NCBI GenBank assembly: GCA_024403855.1
Contig: JAKSRC010000011.1
Span: 1-64,000 of the forward strand
DNA from: Saccharofermentans sp.
GTDB taxonomy: Bacteria; Bacillota; Clostridia; Saccharofermentanales; Saccharofermentanaceae
DNA: 64,000 bases
Direction: 5' to 3'
In this document: positions 39,720 through 47,857 of the stretch, in pieces
How positions within the stretch are numbered: position 1 is the first letter of the stretch
Layout: each line of letters begins with the position of its first letter
Translations under genes and position numbers: made by a program
Notes under the pieces: generated by a model
Told to the model about the DNA's origin: nothing
The model's input: the letters and a program-made list of their open reading frames with translations, nothing else
The model's database searches: none

Positions 39720-41618
39720 GTGCTTGAGTTTCTTAGACAGTTTCTGTTTGATGGAATAGTCGCATTTGTTTACTGGTATCCTGCGCTTATGGCCATGTTG
39801 TGGGTTATTGGCGCGATCATTTTTTACAATAACAACGAAAAGCACGAGGCTCTTCCCCTTAAAGAAGCTCCTATGGTATCGATCCTGATGCCTGCTCATA
39901 ATGAAGGTGATATCCTTTATGGCGTAGTCAAGGAGATGACCAGTCTTAATTATCCCAACTACGAGTTGATCCTGATAAATGACGGTAGTTCTGATGATAC
40001 GGGAAACGTTTTGAAGAATATCGTTAACATGTACGATAATGTAAAAGTTATCGACCTTAAGGTAAACTGCGGTAAGGCAAATGCACTTTATCTTGGTGCC
40101 ATAGCTTCCAAAGGCGAGATCCTTGTAGGTGTTGACGCTGATTCATATCTTGATAAGAACGCATTAAGATACCTTGTATCTCATTTTATAAACGAGCAGA
40201 ACGGTGAGCGCGTAGGTGCTGTTACCGGCAACCCCAGAGTAAGAAACAGAGGAACATTACTTGGCAAGATTCAGCTTTGTGAATATGCAAGTATTATTTC
40301 GCTTATCAAGCGTACTCAGCGAGTCCTCGGCAAAGTTATGACTGTATCCGGTGTATGTGTTGCATACAGAAAGAAGGCTCTTCTTGAGAGTGGTTTCTGG
40401 GATCGTGACATGATGACTGAAGATATTGCCGTTACATGGAAACTTGAGAAGAATTTCTGGGACATTCGTTATGAACCCAGAGCCTTGTGCTGGATGCTTG
40501 TTCCGGAGACCGTAAAGGGACTCTGGCGTCAGAGAAAGCGTTGGGCCGAAGGCGGACTTGAAGTTGTTTTCCGTCACTTCGATATTTTCAAGAGCTGGAG
40601 AAGAAGGAGACTGTTCCCGGTTTATCTGGAGCAGGTTTGCTCATTTTTCTGGTCTGTATGCTGGCTTATATTGACGATTATCCTCGTAATCATGGAAATC
40701 CAGGGAAAGATGGTATTTACCGATTATATCTGGAAGAGCCAGTTTCTATCGTTCGTATGCCTGTTGCAGTTTGCTGTAGCTATGTGGCTTGAATCACATT
40801 ACGACAAGCAGATCCTGAAAAGTTCATGGTCCGTTATCTGGTATCCGTTAGTTTACTGGTATGTTAATGTGTTTATCACGCTTTCAGCACTTCTCAAGTC
40901 AATACTCCCAAAGAAAAAACTCGCTACCTGGAAGTCGCCTGACAGAGGTCTTACTGCTATGGCAGAGGCCGAAGAACCTGTCAATCCGGAAGCAGTTAAG
41001 CCCAAGTGGGAAGTTCCGAATGTCACTTATGAGGACATTAAAATGTCCCGTTTGATGCAGGCTTTTTCGGCTGATCCTGATAATGAAGATGGAACATCAC
41101 ATCTCGTTGACGGATCCCTCGAAAATCCGATCTTCGACAGCAATTCCAAAGAGCATATTGAAGACAAGGTTACACAAAAGCCTTTGCACAGAATAGTTGG
41201 ACTTATACTGACAGCGATTGCATGGATTTATATCGTTGTTTACTGGGTGTTTATGATCTTCGGAATTGTCCGTGATCTTATGGGCAAGTCGGTCCCTTCA
41301 TTCTGGATATACAATCTCAGCACTGTTAAGCAGACGGAAGAATACTTTGTCATCCTGATAATCGCTGTATTAGCAGAGACTGCACTTCTCATTCTCTGGA
41401 AGGAATATAACAAGATCCGATTCGGAAGACTTCAGAGAAGAAAATTCAAAGATGCCGTAAAGGACGAAGAAATCGACGAATTCTTTGAGCTTAACGACAC
41501 TCTTCGCAATGTTATGCACAACGAGAAATACATCATCCTTCACGAGAATCCTATTCCTGATGGTATAGGCCAGGGTCGAAAAGGCAAACGCTATAAAGAG
41601 AAGAAAGATAAGACCTGA
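39720..41618 (+). CDS. Processive GT2 glycosyltransferase (PgaC/IcaA-like) fused to a PgaD-like C-terminal domain
   Basis: 632 residues. After one membrane span comes a GT2 domain (~50-270) with ILMPAHNEGD, LINDGSSDDT, the DAD motif in GVDADSYLD, MTEDIAVTWK, and QRKRWAEGG (the Q-x-x-R-W of processive synthases). Further membrane helices follow, then a polar linker (~415-475). The C-terminal ~150 residues have two spans and WKEYNKIRFGRLQRRKF, which matches the W-x-x-YN-x-x-RF-x...RR signature of PgaD. It probably makes an exopolysaccharide, perhaps poly-beta-1,6-GlcNAc. PgaD is part of the c-di-GMP-controlled synthase in E. coli, and a diguanylate cyclase is encoded at 47858. GTG start with AGAAGGGA upstream. 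Confidence 0.8.
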   Translation: MLEFLRQFLFDGIVAFVYWYPALMAMLWVIGAIIFYNNNEKHEALPLKEAPMVSILMPAHNEGDILYGVVKEMTSLNYPNYELILINDGSSDDTGNVLKNIVNMYDNVKVIDLKVNCGKANALYLGAIASKGEILVGVDADSYLDKNALRYLVSHFINEQNGERVGAVTGNPRVRNRGTLLGKIQLCEYASIISLIKRTQRVLGKVMTVSGVCVAYRKKALLESGFWDRDMMTEDIAVTWKLEKNFWDIRYEPRALCWMLVPETVKGLWRQRKRWAEGGLEVVFRHFDIFKSWRRRRLFPVYLEQVCSFFWSVCWLILTIILVIMEIQGKMVFTDYIWKSQFLSFVCLLQFAVAMWLESHYDKQILKSSWSVIWYPLVYWYVNVFITLSALLKSILPKKKLATWKSPDRGLTAMAEAEEPVNPEAVKPKWEVPNVTYEDIKMSRLMQAFSADPDNEDGTSHLVDGSLENPIFDSNSKEHIEDKVTQKPLHRIVGLILTAIAWIYIVVYWVFMIFGIVRDLMGKSVPSFWIYNLSTVKQTEEYFVILIIAVLAETALLILWKEYNKIRFGRLQRRKFKDAVKDEEIDEFFELNDTLRNVMHNEKYIILHENPIPDGIGQGRKGKRYKEKKDKT

Positions 41619-41679
41619 TTTGTGGTTAATGTGCAGTCGGATGTTTATAATATAGTCCAACAATATTTGGAGATATATT

Positions 41680-42252
41680 ATGGGCGATAACGAAAAAAGC
41701 ATTATTAACGTCGTTTTATTTGAACCTGAGATCCCTCAGAATACCGGAAACATCATGAGAACATGTGTAGCAACCGGTGCGGTTCTTCACATCATCGGAC
41801 CGGTCGGATTCGATATCAATAACCCTGAATTCAAAAGAGCTTCCACAAATCACATCACATGGGTTGACTATACTCTTTACGATTCGTGGGAAGATTTCAC
41901 AAATAAGAACGATGGCGAATACTTCTTCATGACCCGTTACGGCAAAGTACCGCCTTCAGATATCAATTTTAAAGAAGCCTCAGAAAAGTCGCCGATATAC
42001 CTTATTTTCGGAAAAGAGAGTACGGGTATTCCAGGCGAGATCTTAAGAGCGAATATGGACAGATGCTTCAGAATTCCAATGCATCCTGATTGCAGATGCC
42101 TTAACGTATCTAATGCGTGCGCGGTTGCGATTTATGAAGTATTAAGACAGTTAGACTATCCCGGCCTTTCATTCAAAGAAGAACAGAAGGGCGAGGATTT
42201 TCTTGAACAGAATTATTCTTACGACGCGACTTTAAGAAGAAAGTCCAGATAA
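41680..42252 (+). CDS. trmL: tRNA (cytidine/uridine-34 2'-O)-methyltransferase TrmL
   Basis: A 190-residue SPOUT methyltransferase that 2'-O-methylates the wobble base of tRNA-Leu isoacceptors. Signature blocks are VVLFEPEIPQNTGNIMRTC, HIIGPVGFDINNPEFKRAS, LIFGKESTGIP, and RIPMHPDCRCLNVSNACAVAIYE, which forms the trefoil-knot SAM site. Length and motifs are standard. GGAG precedes the ATG. Confidence 0.93.
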   Translation: MGDNEKSIINVVLFEPEIPQNTGNIMRTCVATGAVLHIIGPVGFDINNPEFKRASTNHITWVDYTLYDSWEDFTNKNDGEYFFMTRYGKVPPSDINFKEASEKSPIYLIFGKESTGIPGEILRANMDRCFRIPMHPDCRCLNVSNACAVAIYEVLRQLDYPGLSFKEEQKGEDFLEQNYSYDATLRRKSR

Positions 42253-42253
42253 A

Positions 42254-42802
42254 TCAGCCGTACTGTTCTCCTACATACATATAGAAAACAAAGTAAGCGA
42301 TTCCAAGCAGGATTCCAAGGATACCGGTGATGAGACCGGCTATTGCACATCCCTTTGCACTGGAATTCTTTCTTGCAAGACCAATGCTGGAACAGATTAT
42401 TGCTACAAGGCCAGGGATTCCATTGAAGATCATGGTCCAGCTGAAAAATATGCTGATAATACCGAATATCATTCCTACGATTGCAATAGGGTTGCTGCGT
42501 GGACGACTAATAGAAGTAAATTCCGCATTCTGATATGCAGGCTGCTGATATATCGGCTGCTGGTAAATTGGCTGAGCATAAACAGGCTGGCCAGGAGTCT
42601 GCTGATAAGGATTCTGGTAAGGCGGCTGATATACATTATGAACAGGTTGTACGGGTATAGCCTGAACCTGTGCCGGTGCAGGAGCGGGAGCGGGAGCCGG
42701 AGCTGGTGCCGGCTGAGCAGACTGAGAGCTTACCTTTGCTCCGCAATTAGAGCAGAAAGCTTCACCTTCCTGAATAAGAGAACCACAATTTTCACAAAAC
42801 AT
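42254..42802 (-). CDS. Zinc-ribbon, Pro/Gln-rich membrane protein (DUF4190-like)
   Basis: About 182 residues. A zinc ribbon (CENCGSLIQEGEAFCSNCG) is followed by an (Ala-Pro)n tract, then Tyr-Gln-Gln-Pro-type repeats, and a C-terminal pair of hydrophobic helices (IAIVGMIFGIISIFFSW, then GCAIAGLITGILGILLGIAY) in the DUF4190 style. ATG 42802 is preferred because GGGGGT lies 6-8 bases upstream. It is a close paralogue of the next gene at 42909 and shares architecture with the protein at 12542. Function unknown. Confidence 0.75.
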   Translation of the reverse strand: MFCENCGSLIQEGEAFCSNCGAKVSSQSAQPAPAPAPAPAPAPAQVQAIPVQPVHNVYQPPYQNPYQQTPGQPVYAQPIYQQPIYQQPAYQNAEFTSISRPRSNPIAIVGMIFGIISIFFSWTMIFNGIPGLVAIICSSIGLARKNSSAKGCAIAGLITGILGILLGIAYFVFYMYVGEQYG

Positions 42803-42858
42803 TTCATCTACCCCCAATAATTAACTTAATCCGCTGAGAATTGTATCACAAATAAATA

Positions 42859-42882
42859 CTGCCCGCATTAGATCGCGGGCAG
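42859..42882 (-). terminator. Stem-loop after the zinc-ribbon gene at 42909
   Basis: CTGCCCGC and GCGGGCAG form a perfect 8-bp stem. Reading the minus strand, the 3' side is TATTTATTT, so it is a plausible but weak-tailed terminator. Confidence 0.55.
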
Positions 42883-42908
42883 CATGGGAAGTCTAAATAA
42901 GTTGTTGC

Positions 42909-43706
42909 TTAGAACTGAACTATGTAACCGTCAATGTGAAGGTTGCCTGTCACATAACCATTCTGTGTATCAACGAAATCACCATCGATATAGAAGTTGT
43001 TATTGCCATTTGAGCTTGTGTCATAAGCATCGTATTCGTCCATGATAGATTCGTAGACTTTCTCTGCTTCGTTTCCTACTACGCTCCAGAACAAGTTCTG
43101 GATAGCGATTCCGGCAGCGACTCCCAATATGCAGAGGATAAGACCGGCAATGGCTTTACCCTTGCCTGAAGCATTTCTTTTCGCAATGCCGACAATAGAG
43201 AAGATAAGCGCAAGAATTCCGAAGATGCTGTAAACAATCGGAATAGCACTGAAAACGAGTGTGAGAATGCCGAATACGAGACCTGCAGTAGCTGCGCCGT
43301 TAGGACGCTTGGTAGGAATTGGAGCTACATGGGGTTGCTGATATACAGGTTGAGCAACCGGAACAGCAGGCTGCTGGTAAACAGGCTGCTGATAGATAGG
43401 CTGTATCGGTTGTGCCTGTGGCTGTTGATAGACAGGCTGAACGGGCTGTTGATAAATCGGCTGAACAGGCTGCTGATAAACGGGCTGTACAGGCTGAGCC
43501 TGAGGCTGCTGGTATACAGGTTGTGCAGGCTGGACCGAAGGCGCGGGAGCCGGTGCAACTGCCTGAGCTACTACCGGAGCGGGTGCAGGTGCGGGTGCAG
43601 CAGGAGCCGGTTCTGGTGCAACAGGTCTTGCTACGACAGGTGCTCCGCAATTGGAGCAAAATGAATTTCCATCAGGAATTAATGATCCACATGATTCGCA
43701 AAACAT
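42909..43706 (-). CDS. Zinc-ribbon protein with Gln-Pro-Val-Tyr repeats and DUF4190-like membrane helices
   Basis: 265 residues. A zinc ribbon CESCGSLIPDGNSFCSNCG is followed by an Ala-Pro-Val tract (~25-55). Then come about eleven degenerate repeats of V/I-Y-Q-Q-P with QPVQ spacers (~60-130), two hydrophobic helices (~140-200), and a tail with YDAYDTSSNGNNNF and a short repeated (I/V)DG motif. The repeat tract resembles a flexible, extensible spacer. The repetitive DNA produces open frames on both strands that are not genes. It is adjacent to a paralogue, probably a tandem duplication. Confidence 0.75.
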   Translation of the reverse strand: MFCESCGSLIPDGNSFCSNCGAPVVARPVAPEPAPAAPAPAPAPVVAQAVAPAPAPSVQPAQPVYQQPQAQPVQPVYQQPVQPIYQQPVQPVYQQPQAQPIQPIYQQPVYQQPAVPVAQPVYQQPHVAPIPTKRPNGAATAGLVFGILTLVFSAIPIVYSIFGILALIFSIVGIAKRNASGKGKAIAGLILCILGVAAGIAIQNLFWSVVGNEAEKVYESIMDEYDAYDTSSNGNNNFYIDGDFVDTQNGYVTGNLHIDGYIVQF

Positions 43707-43723
43707 AAATCTATACCTTCTTA

Positions 43724-44473
43724 TTACAATACTTTCTGCAAGAATGCCTTAAGTCTATCGTTCTGAGGATTTGTAAAGATCTCTTCAGGGGTATTCTCTT
43801 CAATGATTCTGCCGCAGTCCATGAATATGACTCTTGTAGCAACTTCTCTTGCGAAGCCCATCTCGTGGGTAACGCAAACCATTGTCATTCCGGCATTGGC
43901 AAGATCCTTCATTACTTCAAGAACTTCGCCTACCATTTCAGGGTCCAAAGCACTCGTCGGCTCGTCGAAAAGCATTACATCCGGAGTCATTGCAAGCGCT
44001 CTGACAATAGCGATTCTCTGCTTCTGACCACCGGAAAGCTGTGAAGGATATGCATTGGCACGATCTTTTAAGCCTACCTTTTCGAGAAGCTCAAGAGCCT
44101 TCTTCTCAGCGTCTTTTTTGGAAAGACCGTGAAGCTTGGTGGGAGCTATTGTCATGTTCCTTAATACAGTAAGGTGAGGGAAGAGGTTAAAATGCTGGAA
44201 AACCATTCCCATCTTCTGTCTGAGCTTATTGATGTTAGTAGAAGGATCTGTGATGTCGCGACCTTCGAAAGTGATCGTTCCGCCGGTAGGACGCTCCAAA
44301 AGATTCAGTGAACGAAGGAATGTGGATTTGCCTGAACCTGAAGGTCCGATGACTACTACAACTTCGCCCTTCTTAATGTCGGTGGTAACGCCGTCAAGAG
44401 CTTTTACCTCACCGCCGTTATAGTGTTTCTTAAGATCCTTTACGGATATGATTACATTATTATCAGCGCTCAC
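43724..44473 (-). CDS. glnQ: Polar amino acid ABC transporter ATP-binding protein
   Basis: A 249-residue ATPase of the GlnQ/HisP class: Walker [11 protein letters not shown]-loop [10 protein letters not shown], signature LSGGQKQR, Walker [13 protein letters not shown] and H-loop VTHEMGFA. The GTG start at 44473 lies 10 bases after GGAGG and inside the end of the permease gene (11-base overlap), so the two are translationally coupled. Substrate type is inferred from the binding protein. Confidence 0.93.
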   Translation of the reverse strand: MSADNNVIISVKDLKKHYNGGEVKALDGVTTDIKKGEVVVVIGPSGSGKSTFLRSLNLLERPTGGTITFEGRDITDPSTNINKLRQKMGMVFQHFNLFPHLTVLRNMTIAPTKLHGLSKKDAEKKALELLEKVGLKDRANAYPSQLSGGQKQRIAIVRALAMTPDVMLFDEPTSALDPEMVGEVLEVMKDLANAGMTMVCVTHEMGFAREVATRVIFMDCGRIIEENTPEEIFTNPQNDRLKAFLQKVL

Positions 44474-45452
44474 TGTTCTTGAGCCTCCTTTCGAGCAACG
44501 ATATCAGCCAGCTGAAGAACATGACGATCACGAGGTAGATAATTGCTACAGCGATGAGCGGCATGAATGCTGAGTAGGTACGTGAACGGATGATGTCACC
44601 GCCTTTGGTGAGCTCCTGAAGTCCTACGTAACCTGATACTGATGTTTCCTTGATGAGAACGATAAACTCGTTTGCAAGTGAAGGAAGAACTGTCTTAAAT
44701 GCCTGAGGAACAATGATGAAAGCCATTGTTCTTACATAACCGAAACCCAATGAACGTCCAGCTTCGAACTGTCCCTTGTCGACGCTCAAGATACCGCCTC
44801 TGATAATCTCAGCTACGTAAGCGCCGGAGTTAATACCGAAAGCTAATACGGCGACAAGTACCTTGTTATTGGATGAAGCGAAAATAACGAAGTAGATGAT
44901 CATGAGCTGAACTACTACCGGGGTGCCTCTGATGACTGTGAGATATGCACCACAGAGCTGATTAAGGATCCAGAGAATAGCTTTGCCCAAACCGCCTCTG
45001 AGTTCTTCTTTCAAAGTTGCGTAAGAAGATCTGACGAGGGCGACTATGACACCAAGAGCGATTCCCAAAAGTGCAGCAAAGAATGTTACTTCAAATGTAG
45101 TGCCAAGACCTTTGAGAATGTAGTTGTATCTTGCTTCAGCAATGAAGTTATTCTCGAAATCAATGTAGAAGGATGTGCTGTAGAAAGCATCACGAAGCGA
45201 TGTGAGCCACGCAGGTGCATTTCCGAAAGGCATAAAGAATAAAACGTAAGCAGTAGCGATCAGATTGATCAAAAGACCTATGATCGAAAGTGTTCTTCCG
45301 ATTTCGGCTTTCATGCTTGTCTTTATCATAGTGTCAGAATAGAACTGATAAAGTCCTACAACTGCAAGACCGAAGCCTACGACAGGGATAGGAGATAAGA
45401 CAAGTGAAAGTATGCCGATAATCAAAATCGTTTTGGATTTTTTACTTATCAT
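44463..45452 (-). CDS. Polar amino acid ABC transporter permease with an extra N-terminal membrane domain
   Basis: 329 residues. The C-terminal ~215 residues are a standard HisM/GlnP permease ([38 protein letters not shown], and the EAA loop [20 protein letters not shown]). About 110 residues precede it: two hydrophobic segments (~8-33 and ~47-68) and a loop. They resemble the small DUF4190-type helical hairpin rather than an ABC component. ATG 45452 has GAGGG nearby and is preferred over 45473. Confidence 0.88.
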   Translation of the reverse strand: MISKKSKTILIIGILSLVLSPIPVVGFGLAVVGLYQFYSDTMIKTSMKAEIGRTLSIIGLLINLIATAYVLFFMPFGNAPAWLTSLRDAFYSTSFYIDFENNFIAEARYNYILKGLGTTFEVTFFAALLGIALGVIVALVRSSYATLKEELRGGLGKAILWILNQLCGAYLTVIRGTPVVVQLMIIYFVIFASSNNKVLVAVLAFGINSGAYVAEIIRGGILSVDKGQFEAGRSLGFGYVRTMAFIIVPQAFKTVLPSLANEFIVLIKETSVSGYVGLQELTKGGDIIRSRTYSAFMPLIAVAIIYLVIVMFFSWLISLLERRLKNSER

Positions 45453-45512
45453 TGGACATCCCTCTAACTTCATTTTTCGTTAAATAGAAAACATTTTTAA
45501 TTATAAATAAAT

Positions 45513-45547
45513 AAAGAGCGGAAATACAGACCATATTTCCGCTCTTT
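45513..45547 (-). terminator. Intra-operon terminator between binding protein and permease
   Basis: AAAGAGCGGAAATA and TATTTCCGCTCTTT form a 14-bp perfect stem with T-rich flanks on the minus strand. It probably reduces permease expression relative to the binding protein, as is usual in ABC operons. Confidence 0.75.
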
Positions 45548-45581
45548 TAGATTGTTTAACTAAGCTTAAAAGTAACTTGGA

Positions 45582-46397
45582 TTACTTGTTAGCTGCAGCA
45601 ACGAAAGCCTTAGCAGGTTCGTTGTCGATAACAACTGCATCGATCTTACCTGTCTGGAGTGCGATGATTGCATCGTTACCCTTTGCAAAACGCTCAATTC
45701 TCTCTTCGCCGATATCATCTGTCATGTAGATGTCGCCTGTTGTACCAGTCTGTACACCAACCTTGTAGTTGCCTTCGAGAAGCTTATCTACGTCTGTGAT
45801 CTCAGAACCTTCAACAACGATTACGGACTGAACGCCTGTAGCATAAGGTGTAGAGAAGTTTACGGACTTAAGTCTGTCTTCTGTAACTGTCATACCAGCG
45901 CATCCGATGTCATACTTACCAGCCTGAACGCCAGCGATGATGGAATCGAACTCAACGTCCTCGATAACGAGCTCAAGACCGAGCTTGTCAGCAACTGCCT
46001 TAGCGATCTCAGGGTCGATACCAACAATAGCATCGCCTTCGTAGAACTCATAAGGCGGGAAGAAAGCGTTTGTAGCCATGATGAGCTTGCCCTCTTCTAC
46101 AGTTGTGAATGAAGGATATGTGCTCTCTACAGCATCCTTCTTCTCAACAGTAGCACCGGAAGGAATGTACTTCTCGATGATTGACTGGATTGTGCCTTCG
46201 TCTGTAAGCTCAGCGAGAGCCTGGTCGATAGCAGCCTTGAGGCCTTCGTTGTCCTTGCTGATTGCCATAGCATAGTCTTCTACAGCGTATGCAGAATCAA
46301 GGATTTTGAGTGTCTTCTTAGCAGCTCCGCAAGAAGTCATGCCGAGAAGAAGTGCGCAAGAAAGAATACCTGCTGCAATTCTAGAAAGTGTCTTCAT
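45582..46397 (-). CDS. Amino-acid ABC transporter substrate-binding lipoprotein with circularly permuted order
   Basis: 271 residues with a lipoprotein signal (LLLGMTSC, Cys23). Segments that normally lie in order N to C are rotated. Residues 28-82 (TLKILDSAYAVEDYAMAI, then ALAELTDEGTIQSIIEKYIP) are what usually ends this family. Residues 101-271 begin with GKLIMATNAFFPPYEFYEG, the usual mature N-terminus, and stop at DNEPAKAFVAAANK. In ordinary members that last motif runs directly into the LKILD strand. Ligand motifs (TEDRLKSVNFS, the Arg; DNEP, the Asp) are present. No leftover C-terminus follows the stop. It works with the permease and ATPase just downstream, probably on a polar amino acid. 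Confidence 0.85.
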   Translation of the reverse strand: MKTLSRIAAGILSCALLLGMTSCGAAKKTLKILDSAYAVEDYAMAISKDNEGLKAAIDQALAELTDEGTIQSIIEKYIPSGATVEKKDAVESTYPSFTTVEEGKLIMATNAFFPPYEFYEGDAIVGIDPEIAKAVADKLGLELVIEDVEFDSIIAGVQAGKYDIGCAGMTVTEDRLKSVNFSTPYATGVQSVIVVEGSEITDVDKLLEGNYKVGVQTGTTGDIYMTDDIGEERIERFAKGNDAIIALQTGKIDAVVIDNEPAKAFVAAANK

Positions 46398-46558
46398 AAC
46401 AATCTCCTTAATAGATAGTTTGGATAACGGTATTTTACGCTATCGACGCTATTAGGGTTTATATACAAATGCTCTAAAAATTGTGCGTATTTTGTTTGCT
46501 CATTAGTCCTTTTTTAAGTAAAATATTTCGAGATTTTATATAAAGACGGGGAATACCT

Positions 46559-47833
46559 ATGAAGAGAATTCTTATTCTCGGTTGTAATGAATTAACAAAG
46601 AGGCTTCTTTTAGAACTTTGCAGATACCAATCCTATGTATCAGGTATCTGTCTTGCTTCAAGACGCAAGGAAGACTGTGACGAACTCAGAGAGCTTGCTT
46701 CAAGCATGGGCGTAAGAGTAACCACTGCCGGAATCGACATGAATAATGTTGAAGGTGCGATGATGATGGTAAAGATTTTCGCTCCTGACCTGGTAGTAAA
46801 TCTTTTGCCTCCCGAACATACGATTTCTGCTATGGAACTCGCTATCAAGGCAAAAGCAGATTATATTGACGAGACACTTTTCGGTGTCCCTGAATTTCCA
46901 ACACCGTTTTCACTTCTTTCTGTTCAGTTCGAAAAATTCAAGGATTTCAAGAACAACGAGAAGACTGCAATTTGCGGAGCCGGTATAGTGCCGGGTGCTG
47001 CTACTGCGATAATCAGAAATGCTCGCATGAAGCATTTCGAGACGATTGAGAGTATAGATCTTGTCTGCATAACAGGTGATGCGCAGGCTTCTTCCAGAGC
47101 AAAAAAGAAGGAAGTCGATAAGAATCTCTATTCCGAAGACATCAAGCCACCGTTGATTCCGGTAATGAAGCCAAGTGATGATACCAAGGTGTTCTATATT
47201 GAGAAGGGTGCGGTAGTCGAGACTGATTCTCACGCTTTTGAGAAAAGAACTTCTCTTGGCACCAAGGCATATCTTTCAACAAGCCCTATGCTTACGGATC
47301 TTCTTAAAGAGTATCCGGATCCTATCGATGTTAAGTTCTTCAAGCCGGGCAAGAAGACAATAAAGGAACATATCCCGCCTCAGAAAAAAATCGATTTGCT
47401 TAACGAGCTGGGTCTTTTGTCTACTGAACCTGTCAATGTTAATGGTGTTTCTGTAGCTCCGATCGATTTGGTCGCTGCAGTCCTTCCCAAGCAGGCAGAT
47501 ATTGTAGAAGAGAAGGAAGACGAGACACAGCCTAAGGGTATTGCTACTTTTGAGATTTATATTACCGGAAAGAGCAAAACTGAAGATAAGGTAATAACCA
47601 GATCTTATGTCTTAAAGGGCGATAACGACGAATGTCTTGAGAAGAATAATGTAGATGCACTGGAATACATGAAAGGTTCAGCACTTATTGCCGGAGTCAA
47701 GCTCATGTGCAAAGAAAAGTGGAACAAAGCCGGTGTATTTACACCTGCAGCTTTTGATTGCGAGACATACTATCAGGCACTAGTTGCAGAAGGCCTGAAT
47801 ATTGAAGAAGGCGAGAGCAAGAAATCTAATTAA
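46559..47833 (+). CDS. Saccharopine dehydrogenase-family NAD(P)-binding oxidoreductase
   Basis: 424 residues. The N-terminal Rossmann fold (ILILGCNELTKRLLLEL, ...GVRVTTAGIDMNN..., VVNLLPPEHTISAMELAIKA) and the Lys9/saccharopine-dehydrogenase C-terminal domain (ICGAGIVPGAATAIIRNA) place it in this family. The family includes saccharopine reductase and carboxynorspermidine dehydrogenase. An acidic stretch EEKEDETQPKG separates the last ~90 residues. The exact substrate cannot be assigned, and no lysine or polyamine genes are nearby. It is divergent from the ABC transporter operon and followed by the diguanylate cyclase gene 24 bases later. Confidence 0.82.
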   Translation: MKRILILGCNELTKRLLLELCRYQSYVSGICLASRRKEDCDELRELASSMGVRVTTAGIDMNNVEGAMMMVKIFAPDLVVNLLPPEHTISAMELAIKAKADYIDETLFGVPEFPTPFSLLSVQFEKFKDFKNNEKTAICGAGIVPGAATAIIRNARMKHFETIESIDLVCITGDAQASSRAKKKEVDKNLYSEDIKPPLIPVMKPSDDTKVFYIEKGAVVETDSHAFEKRTSLGTKAYLSTSPMLTDLLKEYPDPIDVKFFKPGKKTIKEHIPPQKKIDLLNELGLLSTEPVNVNGVSVAPIDLVAAVLPKQADIVEEKEDETQPKGIATFEIYITGKSKTEDKVITRSYVLKGDNDECLEKNNVDALEYMKGSALIAGVKLMCKEKWNKAGVFTPAAFDCETYYQALVAEGLNIEEGESKKSN

Positions 47834-47857
47834 GTTAGATTTCTAAAGGAGAAATTA

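Noticed and set aside
43300..43708. Repeat array that at first sight resembles CRISPR or a tandem-repeat gene on the other strand
   Set aside because: The 12-30-base units encode Y-Q-Q-P repeats in frame in the minus-strand gene; there are no spacers and no cas genes.
46398..46558. T-box or amino-acid riboswitch upstream of the amino-acid ABC operon
   Set aside because: No T-box sequence, specifier loop or terminator/antiterminator pair is visible in the short leader.
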